A stretch of 20,427 nucleotides of DNA from Actinomycetes bacterium (GCA_023451855.1 JAEXXY010000218.1:1-20427), one strand, 5' to 3'. Shown: positions 1 to 7,357, counted from the first letter of the stretch. The notes: generated by a model not told the origin, from the sequence alone. Numbers and translations are program-made.

Positions 1-543
1 CCGCGCATCGTGCCCTTCCGCGGTGAGTACCTGCGGCTGCGGCCCGAGGCGCGTCACCTGGTGCGCGGGCTCGTCTACCCGGTGCCCGACCCGCGCTACC
101 CCTTCCTCGGCGTGCACCTGACTCGCCGCACCGACGGCGAGGTGCTGCTCGGGCCGAATGCCGTGCTGGCCACGGCCCGCGAGGGCTACCGGCGCGGGGA
201 CGTCGACGCGTCGCAGCTGCGCGAGCTGGTGGCCTCGCCGGGGTTCCGACGCTTCGCCCGGGCCAACGTGCGCACCGGGCTGCACGAGGTGGCCGGGTCG
301 CTGAGCCGGCGAACCTACGTGGGCCGCGTCCGTCGCTACGTGCCCGAGCTGCGCCGGTCCGACGTGCTGCCTGCGCCGGCCGGCGTGCGGGCCCAGGCGA
401 TGGACGGCGACGGCTCGCTCGTCGAGGACTTCCGTTTCAGCCGGGTCGGGGCGGTGTTCTGCATCCGGAACGCGCCGTCCCCGGCGGCCACGGCGTCCCT
501 GGCCATCGCCGACCTCGTGGTCGACCGGCTCGAGCTCGCCTGA
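1..543 (+). CDS. lhgO: L-2-hydroxyglutarate oxidase-like FAD oxidoreductase, 3' part
   Basis: This is the C-terminal 180 codons of a larger gene cut by the window edge; the frame is open to base 1 (PRIVPFRGEYLRL...). The stretches PFRGEYLRL, GLVYPVPDPRYPFLGVHLTR and VLLGPNAVLA are typical of the L-2-hydroxyglutarate oxidase/dehydrogenase (LhgO, YgaF) branch of the DAO family of FAD enzymes, which oxidise L-2-hydroxyglutarate to 2-oxoglutarate. The FAD-binding Rossmann N-terminus lies outside the window. The end (IRNAPSPAATASLAIADLVVDRL) resembles the family's second FAD-contact segment. The GTG at base 10 is internal, not a start. The gene converges on the lipase-like gene at 589. The family call is firm; the exact substrate is inferred. 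Confidence 0.85.
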   Translation, partial: PRIVPFRGEYLRLRPEARHLVRGLVYPVPDPRYPFLGVHLTRRTDGEVLLGPNAVLATAREGYRRGDVDASQLRELVASPGFRRFARANVRTGLHEVAGSLSRRTYVGRVRRYVPELRRSDVLPAPAGVRAQAMDGDGSLVEDFRFSRVGAVFCIRNAPSPAATASLAIADLVVDRLELA

Positions 544-571
544 GCCACCTAGCCTGTGCCGCAGCGTGGCT
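542..571. terminator. Weak bidirectional hairpin between convergent genes
   Basis: GAGCCAC (542-548) and GTGGCTC (565-571) form a perfect 7-bp inverted repeat that overlaps the stop codon at 541-543 and sits in the 45-bp gap between two converging genes. There is no T-tract, which is common in high-GC actinobacteria. Its role as terminator is inferred from position. Confidence 0.35.
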
Positions 572-588
572 CGGTGGTAGCCGCGGCG

Positions 589-1779
589 TCACTGCTTGCC
601 GAAGAAGGTGCTCGCCTCCATGGCGTCGATGACCGAGGGTGCCTGGTGCTCGTGCACCGACCAGCCGCCGAGGTCGGTCGCGATGTCGATGGCGCCGACG
701 ACGGGGCTGAGCGCTGCCCATCCCGACACCGACACGCGCGGCCCGGCCGCGGGGACGAGGGCGATCTGCGTGCCGAGGGCGTCGGGGGCGAGGGCGTTGT
801 CGCCGATGCCGAAGGGCACGTGGTCGACGAAGGACCCGAGGGGGTTCTGCAGCGTCGTCAGCAGCTCGCCGCGCACATGGTAGTTGCGGACCTGGTCGGC
901 GGCGACCCCGAGGTGGCTGCCGCCGAGCGCGGCCGCGGCGAGCAGGGTGTTGGGGTGGACGCCGGCCGCGTTGAAGGTGACGGCCGGGTCACCGGTGGCG
1001 GCCGCAGCGGTGCTGGCGAGTCCGCCGCCGAGCGAGTGCCCGGTGAGGACGAGGTGGTCGGGACCGACCGCCGTCCCGAGGGACTGGGCGAGACGGATGG
1101 CCTGCAGGTGCTGGGCGCTCAGCTGCCCGGTGCCCTGCTGGACGTTGGTGGCCCAGTCGCTGACGCTGGTCGGGTCGGTGCCGGCGAAGGCGAGGACGTA
1201 GCCGCCGTCGGCGTCGCGGTACACCTGGGCCTGGAAGCCGCCCGGGCCGGTGAGCCGCGACGGGTCGATGCCGAGCTCCCGCAGGTCGTCGTCGGCGACG
1301 GGGGTGAAGCGGTCGGTGCCCTTGCCGTCGTAGACGCCCTGTGCGAGGTGAGCCAGCTCGAGGTCGATCGGCTGCGGCTCGGTGCCGCGGGTCTGGACGG
1401 CCAGCGGCTCGGAGGCCTGGCTCCCGCCCGGGGTGGGCGCGAAGGGGAAGCCCGGAACACCACCCCCGCCGAAGGGCCACGGCAGCGCGGGCGCCCCGCT
1501 GCCACCGGTGGCGTCGCTCGCACCGCGTTGGGCCCGCGCGTTCTCACGGAGGCGGGAAGCGAGGTCGTCGAGGCGCGTGCCGAGGACCGTCAGGTGCGCG
1601 GAGGCCCGGCGCCAGTCGTCGGCGACGCGGTCGGCGTCGGCACCGCCCCACGCGCGTCCGATCGCGGTGACGGCCCGGGAGGCGTCGGTCCGCACGGTGT
1701 CGACCTCGCGGGCACAGCGGGCGAGCTCGCCGGCGACCCGGTCGAGCACGACGGGGTCGGCACCCTTGCGGTAGAGCAC
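589..1779 (-). CDS. WXG-type helical domain fused to class-3 lipase (possible type VII secreted effector)
   Basis: A 396-residue protein with three parts. Residues 1-85 are two amphipathic helices around W44-G-G46, as in WXG100/ESX proteins. Residues 86-135 are a Gly/Pro/Ala-rich linker. Residues 136-396 are an alpha/beta-hydrolase of the lipase-3 type: YVLAFAGTD (194-202) near the oxyanion hole, DWATN (208-212), and the nucleophile elbow GHSLGG with Ser249. H376 or H378 in WSVHEHQA may be the catalytic His; the Asp is not assigned. There is no N-terminal signal peptide, which agrees with export through a WXG domain. The GTG start is supported by AGGAGGT at 1785-1791. No WXG100 partner, ESX machinery or obvious immunity gene lies beside it. 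A cytoplasmic or cell-surface esterase is the alternative. The domain layout is visible; toxin function is inference. Confidence 0.75.
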   Translation of the reverse strand: MLYRKGADPVVLDRVAGELARCAREVDTVRTDASRAVTAIGRAWGGADADRVADDWRRASAHLTVLGTRLDDLASRLRENARAQRGASDATGGSGAPALPWPFGGGGVPGFPFAPTPGGSQASEPLAVQTRGTEPQPIDLELAHLAQGVYDGKGTDRFTPVADDDLRELGIDPSRLTGPGGFQAQVYRDADGGYVLAFAGTDPTSVSDWATNVQQGTGQLSAQHLQAIRLAQSLGTAVGPDHLVLTGHSLGGGLASTAAAATGDPAVTFNAAGVHPNTLLAAAALGGSHLGVAADQVRNYHVRGELLTTLQNPLGSFVDHVPFGIGDNALAPDALGTQIALVPAAGPRVSVSGWAALSPVVGAIDIATDLGGWSVHEHQAPSVIDAMEASTFFGKQ

Positions 1780-1806
1780 GGCACACCTCCTGACGACGGT
1801 GCGGCC

Positions 1807-1835
1807 ACGCTAGGGCGCGCCGGCGCGCGAGTCCA
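1807..1835 (-). promoter_or_regulatory. Candidate promoter with 14-bp palindrome in the spacer
   Basis: On the minus strand, TGGACT (1830-1835) and TAGCGT (1807-1812) are separated by 17 bp, a sigma-70-type layout, 27 nt before the lipase gene start. The spacer holds the perfect palindrome GCGCGCCGGCGCGC (1815-1828), a natural place for a repressor. The -35 match is only four of six. Confidence 0.45.
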
Positions 1836-1836
1836 T

Positions 1837-1851
1837 GGGGAGAGGTCCCCC
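1837..1851 (-). terminator. Small hairpin after the permease gene
   Basis: The minus strand has GGGGA-CCTC-TCCCC just after the permease stop at 1862 and before the candidate lipase promoter. The stem is only 5 bp, so it is at best a weak terminator. Confidence 0.25.
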
Positions 1852-1861
1852 GCGCACGGCG

Positions 1862-3151
1862 TCAGGCGTGTCGCGAGCGCCGGACCCTGACGACGACGAG
1901 CCTGCCGAGCAGACCGACCGCGAGCACCGCGGCCCCGGCGACGAGCGACGGGAGCGGCACGGCCCAGGCGAGCACGAGGCAGCCGACGAGCCCGAGCACG
2001 GCGACCGCCCGCGGGTACCGCCGGTGCTCCGGTGTCTGGGTCAGGGCCGAGGCGTTGGCCACCGCGTAGTAGGTCAGGACGCCGAACGAGGAGAACCCGA
2101 TGACGCCGCGCAGGTCGGTGAGCAGCACGAGCGCCACGACGACGACGCCGAGGGCGAGCTCGGCGACGTGCGGGACGGCGTAGCGGGGGTGGACGGCAGC
2201 GAGCGCCCGCGGCAGGTCGCCCTCCCGCGCCATGGCCAGGGTTGTGCGCCCGACGCCCGCGACGAGGGCCAGCAGCGCGCCGAGGGTCGCCACCGCTGCC
2301 GCAGCGACGGCGACCCAGGACAGCCAGCCGTCCGGGCCCTGGGCCACCTCGGCCAGGCGATGCACGGGAGCCCGCGTGGCGGCCGTCGCGCCCGGCCCGA
2401 GGACGTGCAGGAGCAGCACCGCCGTCACCGCGTAGAGCGGCAGGACGACGGCGAAGCTGAGCGCGATGGCACGCGGGATCGTCCGGCGCGGGTCGACGAC
2501 CTCCTCCCCCAGCGTCGCGACGCGCGCATACCCGGCGAAGGCGAAGAACAGCAGCGCCGCGCCCTGCAGCACGCCACCGACGCCGCCGGTGCCGGGCGCG
2601 GCGACACCGCCGTCCAGAGGTGGCTCGCCCCAGCGCAGGACGGTCGACGTCACGAGGACGACGCCGAGCAGCACGAGGACGACCGTGACGAGCACACGGG
2701 TCAGCGCCGCGGTGCGCGTGATGCCGCGGTAGTTGACGGCCACGAGGGCCACGACGACCGCGGCTGCCACCGGGCGCTGCCAGGCCGGTGGGGCGACGTA
2801 GACCGCGAAGGCGAGCGCCATGGCGGCACAGCTCGCGGTCTTGCCGATGACGAAGCCCCAGCCGGCGACGAACCCCCACCAGGGGCCGAGGCGCTCGCGT
2901 CCGTAGACGTAGGTGCCGCCGGACGTCGGGTACTGGGCGGCGAGCTGGGCCGAGGACGCCGCGTTGCAGAACGCGACGACGCCGGCGACCAGCAGGGCGA
3001 GCAGCAGCCACGAACCGGCCGACGCGGCCGCCGGCGAGAACGCCGTGAACAGGCCCGCGCCGACCATCGACCCGACGCCGATGAGGGTGGCGTCGGAGGT
3101 GGTGAGGCGCCGCGCGAGGGTGGCGGCGTTCGGGCCCGTGGGGGTGGTCAC
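1862..3151 (-). CDS. APC-superfamily amino-acid permease
   Basis: A 429-residue, very hydrophobic protein with about 12 predicted membrane segments. It begins with the APC signature around LIGVGSMVGAGLFT (residues 23-36), the unwound helix 1 that binds the amino group of substrates, followed by PTSGGTYVYGRERLG and AGWGFVIGK. The central FFAFAGYARVATLGEEVVDPRRTIPRAI is the helix-6/7 loop typical of cationic or neutral amino-acid antiporters and permeases. It acts in the cytoplasmic membrane; the substrate cannot be read from the sequence. The start is a GTG with no Shine-Dalgarno but with CAGACT 7 nt upstream, suggesting a leaderless transcript. It lies between the flavin operon terminator and the lipase gene, which has its own candidate promoter. 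Confidence 0.88.
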   Translation of the reverse strand: MTTPTGPNAATLARRLTTSDATLIGVGSMVGAGLFTAFSPAAASAGSWLLLALLVAGVVAFCNAASSAQLAAQYPTSGGTYVYGRERLGPWWGFVAGWGFVIGKTASCAAMALAFAVYVAPPAWQRPVAAAVVVALVAVNYRGITRTAALTRVLVTVVLVLLGVVLVTSTVLRWGEPPLDGGVAAPGTGGVGGVLQGAALLFFAFAGYARVATLGEEVVDPRRTIPRAIALSFAVVLPLYAVTAVLLLHVLGPGATAATRAPVHRLAEVAQGPDGWLSWVAVAAAAVATLGALLALVAGVGRTTLAMAREGDLPRALAAVHPRYAVPHVAELALGVVVVALVLLTDLRGVIGFSSFGVLTYYAVANASALTQTPEHRRYPRAVAVLGLVGCLVLAWAVPLPSLVAGAAVLAVGLLGRLVVVRVRRSRHA

Positions 3152-3158
3152 GGAGTCG

Positions 3159-3164
3159 AGTCTG
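3159..3164 (-). promoter_or_regulatory. -10 element for leaderless permease mRNA
   Basis: CAGACT on the minus strand lies 7 nt before the GTG start at 3151, so transcription would begin at or next to the start codon. No -35 match is seen. The same GGGCAGACTCG string precedes the phzF start. Confidence 0.4.
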
Positions 3165-3170
3165 CCCGGT

Positions 3171-3209
3171 CGCCCACCCGCGGCGCCTGATCGGCCTTGC
3201 GGGTGGGCG
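3171..3209. terminator. Terminator hairpin of the flavin operon
   Basis: CGCCCACCCGC (3171-3181) and GCGGGTGGGCG (3199-3209) are a perfect 11-bp inverted repeat with a 17-nt loop, starting 10 nt after the FMN reductase stop and just before the permease -10 element. There is no T-run. Position and strength support a terminator. Confidence 0.6.
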
Positions 3210-3218
3210 GAGGGGGTG

Positions 3219-3845
3219 TCAGGCGCTGAGGCCGTCGAGGAGTGCCGCGAACGGCGTCACGTCCTCGAAGGGGTCGACGCGCTCTCGGCGGGGCGCTCCG
3301 GTCAGCAGGCCGGCGAACGCCGAACCGGCGCGGGTGATGCGCTCACCGAGCCGTCCGGCCTCGACGCTGCCCCAGTCCTCGGACGCCGCGAACACGGCGA
3401 CCGGGGCCACGAGTGAGCCGAGGTGGGCGAAGAGCGGCCGCAGCGCGTGGTCGATGGCCAGCGAGTGCCGGGCGGTGCCGCCGGTGGCCCCGAGCAGGAC
3501 CGGGGTGTCGCGCAGGGCGTCCTTGGGCAGCACGTCGACGAGCATCTTGAACAGGCCGCTGTACGAGGCCGCGTAGACCGGCGTCGCCACGATGACGGCG
3601 TCGGCCCCGGCGATGGCGTCGAGCCGGGACTGCAGCTCGGGGGCGGCGAAGCCGGTGAGGACGTTGTCGGTCAGCTCGTGCGCGACGTCACGGACCTCGA
3701 TGACCTCGACCACGACGTCGCGGGGCGCGAGGGCCTGGACGACGGCGTCGGTGAGGCGGTCGGCGAGCAGGCGCGTCGAGGACGGCTGGGTCAGGCCGGC
3801 CGTGACGACGGCGAGGTGCAGCGGCTGGTGCAGGTTCGTGGTCAT
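3219..3845 (-). CDS. NAD(P)H-dependent FMN reductase, partner of the adjacent monooxygenase
   Basis: A 208-residue flavodoxin-fold protein. The loop VVTAGLTQPSSTRLLAD (13-29) is the FMN phosphate-binding segment of the NADPH-dependent FMN reductase family, and ATPVYAASYSGLFKMLVDVLP is the second conserved flavin-contact stretch. It would reduce free FMN with NAD(P)H and hand it to the luciferase-like monooxygenase encoded just upstream. The two genes overlap by 4 nt (ATGA), implying translational coupling and matched amounts. From memory, such pairs are described as the CE1758/CE1759 duo in actinobacteria. Length fits the family. An azoreductase/quinone reductase role is possible but less likely given the pairing. 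Confidence 0.87.
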   Translation of the reverse strand: MTTNLHQPLHLAVVTAGLTQPSSTRLLADRLTDAVVQALAPRDVVVEVIEVRDVAHELTDNVLTGFAAPELQSRLDAIAGADAVIVATPVYAASYSGLFKMLVDVLPKDALRDTPVLLGATGGTARHSLAIDHALRPLFAHLGSLVAPVAVFAASEDWGSVEAGRLGERITRAGSAFAGLLTGAPRRERVDPFEDVTPFAALLDGLSA

Positions 3846-5038
3846 CGGGTCACCTCTTCGGTGGTCTGGGTGCTGTCGGTGGTCTGGGTGGTCTGGGTGC
3901 CGGCCTCGGGCGAGGCGCCGGTGACGTCGTCGGCGGCGGCGTAGACCGTCGCGTCGTGGCTGCCGCCGGCTGCGGCGACGAGGCTGGCGTGCGTCGGGGC
4001 GTCCGGCACGTGCGCCGGCTTGAGGGCGGCGAACTCCTTGCGCAGCACGGGCACGACGTCCTCGCCGAGGATGTCGAGCTGTTCGAGGACCGTCTTGAGC
4101 GGCAGGCCGGCGTGGTCCATGAGCCAGAGCTGGCGCTGGTAGTCGCCGACGTAGTCACGGAACCCGAGGGTCCGCTCGATGACCTCCTGCGGGCTGCCGA
4201 CGGTGAGCGGCGTCTGGGTCGAGAAGTCCTCGAGCGAGGGGCCGTGGCCGTACACCGGGGCGTTGTCGAAGTACGGGCGGAACTCGCGGACCGCGTCCTG
4301 GCTGTTCTTGCGCATGAACACCTGCCCGCCGAGGCCGACGATGGCCTGGTCGGCGCTGCCGTGGCCGTAGTGCTCGAAGCGGCGGCGGTAGAGCTGGACC
4401 ATCTGGGCCGTGTGGCTGGCCGGCCAGAAGATGTGGTTGGAGAAGAAGCCGTCGCCGTAGTAGGCGGCCTGCTCGGCGATCTCGGGGCTGCGGATCGATC
4501 CGTGCCAGACGAACGGGGCGACGCCGTCGAGCGGGCGGGGCGTCGAGGTGAAGCCCTGCAGCGGGGTGCGGTGCTTGCCCTGCCAGTCGACGACGTCCTC
4601 GCGCCACAGCCGGTGCAGCAGGGCGTAGTTCTCGATGGCGAGCTCGATGCCCTCGCGGATGTCCTTGCCGAACCACGGGTACACGGGGCCGGTGTTGCCG
4701 CGGCCCATCATGAGGTCGACGCGGCCCTCGGACAGGTGCTGGAGCATCGCGTAGTCCTCGGCGATGCGCACCGGGTCGGTCGTCGTGATGAGGGTGGTCG
4801 AGGTGGACAGGATGATCCGCTTGGTCTGCGCGGCGATGCTCGCGAGCAGGACGGGCGGGTTGCCCGGCGCCACGAACGGCGGGTTGTGGTGCTGTCCGGT
4901 GGCGAAGACGTCGAGACCGACCTCCTCGGCCTTCTTCGCGATGGCAACGGTGGCCTTGATCCGCTCGTGCTCGGTCGGCGTGCGACCCGTCGTCGGGTCG
5001 GTCGTGACGTCGCCGACGGTGAAGATCCCGAACTGCAT
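3842..5038 (-). CDS. Luciferase-like (LLM) FMN-dependent monooxygenase, CE1758-type
   Basis: A 398-residue TIM-barrel flavin monooxygenase of the bacterial luciferase family: MQFGIFTVGD start, FATGQHHNPPF (46-56), STTLITTTDPVRIAEDYAMLQHLSEGRVDLMMGRG in the flavin/phosphate region, and FVWHGSIRSPEIAEQAAYYGDGFF. It probably uses FMNH2 from the adjacent reductase plus O2 to oxidise an unknown organic substrate. The ATG at 5038 is chosen over the longer frame because AAGGAG (5048-5053) sits 9 nt upstream and the family begins at MQFG. The last ~40 residues are an extra Thr/Gln/Ala-rich tail (ending QTTQTTDSTQTTEEVTR) encoded by small DNA repeats; it is unlikely to be part of the barrel. Confidence 0.9.
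   Translation of the reverse strand: MQFGIFTVGDVTTDPTTGRTPTEHERIKATVAIAKKAEEVGLDVFATGQHHNPPFVAPGNPPVLLASIAAQTKRIILSTSTTLITTTDPVRIAEDYAMLQHLSEGRVDLMMGRGNTGPVYPWFGKDIREGIELAIENYALLHRLWREDVVDWQGKHRTPLQGFTSTPRPLDGVAPFVWHGSIRSPEIAEQAAYYGDGFFSNHIFWPASHTAQMVQLYRRRFEHYGHGSADQAIVGLGGQVFMRKNSQDAVREFRPYFDNAPVYGHGPSLEDFSTQTPLTVGSPQEVIERTLGFRDYVGDYQRQLWLMDHAGLPLKTVLEQLDILGEDVVPVLRKEFAALKPAHVPDAPTHASLVAAAGGSHDATVYAAADDVTGASPEAGTQTTQTTDSTQTTEEVTR
3860..3899. repeat. Short direct repeats coding the monooxygenase tail
   Basis: GGTGGTCTGGGTG occurs at 3860-3872 and 3878-3890, followed by a shorter overlapping copy (GGTCTGGGTG type) to 3899. They encode the T-Q-T-T units at the protein's C-terminus. Slippage could change tail length between strains. 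Confidence 0.6.
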
Positions 5039-5057
5039 GGCTCCCAGCTCCTTGATT

Positions 5058-5071
5058 GTTGAGAATTCAAC
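5058..5071. promoter_or_regulatory. Inverted-repeat operator of the flavin operon
   Basis: GTTGA-GAAT-TCAAC is a perfect 5-bp inverted repeat, the most AT-rich spot in the region, lying between a minus-strand -10 element and the ribosome site of the monooxygenase gene. It would overlap the transcription start, the classic place for a MarR- or TetR-type repressor. No regulator gene for it is visible in the window. Confidence 0.55.
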
Positions 5072-5072
5072 G

Positions 5073-5078
5073 ACTCTA
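5073..5078 (-). promoter_or_regulatory. -10 element for the flavin operon
   Basis: TAGAGT on the minus strand matches TANNNT, 34 nt before the ATG. The predicted start of transcription falls inside the inverted repeat at 5058-5071. No convincing -35 hexamer is present. Confidence 0.45.
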
Positions 5079-5124
5079 ACGCAGGGCACCCCCGCCCCAT
5101 TCCCCGCTGTGACATCCTGACGCG

Positions 5125-5919
5125 GTGACCCAGCAGGACCGCAGCACCCGCCACGACGAACCCGTCTCACCCAAGGACCGGTTCATCACCGTCTACGGGC
5201 GCAACCCGGTGCACGAGGTGCTCCTCGACGACGACTTGCACGTCGACAAGGTCGTCGTCGCCGAGGGGACGCGCGGCGCCGGCATCCGGGAGATCGAGCA
5301 GGCGGCCCGGCGCCGTGGTGTCCCGGTCCAGCGGGCGAGCGCCGACCGCGTCAAGAAGCTCGCCGGCAACGGGCGCCAGGACCAGGGCGTGCTCGCCGAC
5401 GTCGTGGCCCCCCGGATGCGTCCGCTCGACGCGGCCCTCGACGCCGACGCCGACGCCTCCGCCCTCGGGTCGGTGCTCGTGCTCGACGGCATCACGACCC
5501 CGGCCAACGTCGGCATGATCCTGCGCTCGGCCACCGCCGCCGGCGTCGGCGGTGTGGTCGTCCCGCGTCGAGGCGTCGCCTCGCTCGACCCGCTGGTGGT
5601 CAAGGCGTCGGCGGGGGTCGCGTTCAAGGCGCCCATCCTCAAGACGGCGACCGCCGAGGAGGCCGTCGCCGCGCTCAAGACGCGCGGCTTCCACGTCGTC
5701 GGGCTCGACGCGTCGGGCGACGACGACCTCTTCGCCGCGCACCTGCGCGAGCCGGTGGCCTTCGTCCTCGGCAGCGAGACGGCAGGGCTCTCGCCCGAGG
5801 TCGCGCGCCTCGTCGACACCTGGGTGTCGATCCCGATGGCCTCGGGCGTCGAGTCGCTCAACGTGTCTGCCGCGGCCGCCGTGGTCTGCTTCGAGCTCGT
5901 CCGGCGCTCGCGCCTCTGA
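5125..5919 (+). CDS. SpoU/TrmH-family RNA 2'-O-ribose methyltransferase (RlmB-like)
   Basis: A 264-residue SPOUT methyltransferase. Residues 20-95 form the SpoU substrate-binding domain (VYGRNPVHEVLL ... LAGNGRQDQGVLADV). The trefoil-knot catalytic domain shows all three motifs: DGITTPANVGMILRSA (121-136, with N128 and R134), LGSETAGLSP (215-224) and IPMASGVESLNVSAAAAV (236-253), which binds S-adenosylmethionine. It methylates a ribose 2'-OH in rRNA or tRNA; layout and length are closest to 23S rRNA Gm2251 RlmB, but the target base is not certain. The GTG start has no Shine-Dalgarno; CATCCT ends 6 nt upstream, suggesting a leaderless mRNA. It is divergent from the flavin operon. Confidence 0.87.
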   Translation: MTQQDRSTRHDEPVSPKDRFITVYGRNPVHEVLLDDDLHVDKVVVAEGTRGAGIREIEQAARRRGVPVQRASADRVKKLAGNGRQDQGVLADVVAPRMRPLDAALDADADASALGSVLVLDGITTPANVGMILRSATAAGVGGVVVPRRGVASLDPLVVKASAGVAFKAPILKTATAEEAVAALKTRGFHVVGLDASGDDDLFAAHLREPVAFVLGSETAGLSPEVARLVDTWVSIPMASGVESLNVSAAAAVVCFELVRRSRL

Positions 5920-5943
5920 CGGGCGGCCGAACGCGGGCGCCCC

Positions 5944-6483
5944 TCAGCCGCACCACTTGTCGGCGAGGGCGCGCACGACGGTGATGTTGCGCGCCGTGCC
6001 GACCGCGCCGGTCAGCTTCTCGATGCGGGCGTTGGTCAGCTTCGAGCCCTGCACCCCGTCGGACAGGAACAGCACGACGTCGCTGCCGACGACCCGGGCG
6101 GCCTCGGTGGGCACGTCCCAGGCGTGCAGCGCCTCGACGCCGTCGGGTGCCAGGTCGCCGGTCATGAAGGTGACGTAGCGCCGCGCGTCCGAGGCGATGG
6201 GTGAGGCGAGCGCCTCGGCCTCGTCGGCGAGCCGGCGCAGCTGCTCGGGGGTGCGCACGACCACCGGCACGTCGAAGCCGAACGCATCGCTGATGAGGCG
6301 GCGCAGCTCCTCCTCGACCTTCGCGACGCTGCGCATCGACGAGGTGACCTTGACGTTGCCGCTCTGGATGTGCGTCTCGACATCGCGGAAACCGTTGTCG
6401 GACAGGACTGTCCGCAGCCGCTCCATGCGCACCTGCCGCTTGCCCACGTTGACGGCGCGCAGGAACCCGATGTAGACGCCCAT
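5944..6483 (-). CDS. DUF1697 family protein
   Basis: A 179-residue protein recognised as DUF1697 from its start MGVYIGFLRAVNVGKRQVRME, the IQSGNVKV segment, and the end FLSDGVQGSKLTNARIEKLTG followed by ARNITVV. The family is widespread in bacteria and has no established reaction. The ATG at 6483 is chosen because it gives the family N-terminus and follows the phzF stop by a single base (TGA-C-ATG), implying translational coupling to phzF; the longer frame upstream is inside phzF. The gene converges on the methyltransferase gene, leaving only 24 bp between stops. Confidence 0.82.
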   Translation of the reverse strand: MGVYIGFLRAVNVGKRQVRMERLRTVLSDNGFRDVETHIQSGNVKVTSSMRSVAKVEEELRRLISDAFGFDVPVVVRTPEQLRRLADEAEALASPIASDARRYVTFMTGDLAPDGVEALHAWDVPTEAARVVGSDVVLFLSDGVQGSKLTNARIEKLTGAVGTARNITVVRALADKWCG

Positions 6484-6484
6484 G

Positions 6485-7351
6485 TCAGGCTCGCTCCCCC
6501 GCCAGCACGCCCGACCCGACCCGCTCGACGCGTCCACCCACGTGCACCCCGCCCTCGGCATCGACCTCGAGCACGAGGCGGGACGGCCGACCGACCGCGG
6601 CGCCCTGACGCACCTCGACGACGACGTCGCGGTGCCCCTGCTCGGCCAGCCACCCGCCGAGGTTGGCGCAGGCCGAACCGGTGGCCGGGTCCTCCACGAC
6701 CGAGCCGTCCTGGGTGGCGAAGAGGCGCGCCTCGACCGAGGCCGGGCCCGTCCAGGCCCACACGTAGACGTGGGGCGGCCGGCCGGGTGAGGTCATGTGC
6801 CGGGCCATGAGACGGGGGTCGGCGACGCACGCCCGCACGTCCTCGACGCCGCGCAGGCGTACGACGAGCTGCTCGACGCCGGCATCCACCCACGACGCGT
6901 CGGCCACGGCCCGCTCGTCGAGCCCGAGGGCGTCCGCGAGCTCTGCGGCGCCGGCGTCGACCGGACGCGTCCGGGCGGGCGGGGCGTCCAGCCGCCAGCC
7001 GCCTGCCACGCGGTGGACCGGGATGCGGCCCGCGGGCATCGTCAGGTGGACCCGATCGGGTGCCTGCCCGCCGGAGGCGACGGCGAGCCGCGCGACCACC
7101 TCGGCCGTCCCGAGCGTCGGGTGCCCGGCGAACGGCATCTCGTGCCCGGGTGTGAAGATCCGCACCGACGCCTCACCCGCGTCGTCGTGACCCGTGACGA
7201 ACGTCGTCTCGCTGAGGTTGAACTGGCGTGCCCACCGCTGCATCGAGGCGTCGGAGAGGGCGGCGGCGCCCGTGAGCACGCACAGCGGGTTGCCGGAGAA
7301 CGGGTCGCCCTCGAGGGCGAAGACGTTGAGCAGCTCGAAGGACAGGTCCAT
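6485..7351 (-). CDS. PhzF-family isomerase/epimerase
   Basis: A 288-residue protein of the PhzF (phenazine biosynthesis-like) family, with a diaminopimelate-epimerase fold of two similar halves. Visible family marks are GDPFSGNPLCVL (15-26), QFNLSETTFV with the probable catalytic E48, PGHEMPFAGHPTLGTA and DPATGSACANLGGWLAEQ. True phenazine genes are absent, so this is one of the many stand-alone homologues of unknown substrate. The start at 7351 is chosen because MDLSFELLNVFA is the normal N-terminus and CAGACT lies 6 nt upstream (leaderless pattern). It leads a two-gene unit with DUF1697 and is divergent from the histidine phosphatase gene, with only 37 bp between the two starts. Confidence 0.87.
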   Translation of the reverse strand: MDLSFELLNVFALEGDPFSGNPLCVLTGAAALSDASMQRWARQFNLSETTFVTGHDDAGEASVRIFTPGHEMPFAGHPTLGTAEVVARLAVASGGQAPDRVHLTMPAGRIPVHRVAGGWRLDAPPARTRPVDAGAAELADALGLDERAVADASWVDAGVEQLVVRLRGVEDVRACVADPRLMARHMTSPGRPPHVYVWAWTGPASVEARLFATQDGSVVEDPATGSACANLGGWLAEQGHRDVVVEVRQGAAVGRPSRLVLEVDAEGGVHVGGRVERVGSGVLAGERA

Positions 7352-7357
7352 GGGCCG

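Noticed and set aside
1835..3190. Plus-strand open frame of about 450 codons opposite the permease
   Set aside because: The translation is Arg/Asp/Gly-rich and featureless; the opposite strand gives a clean 12-helix APC permease.
5920..5943. GGGCG/CGCCC inverted repeat between the methyltransferase and DUF1697 genes
   Set aside because: The 5-bp arms in such GC-rich DNA are expected by chance; too weak to call a terminator.
6485..7351. phzF as a sign of phenazine biosynthesis
   Set aside because: No other phenazine genes are present; PhzF homologues are common in genomes that make no phenazines.
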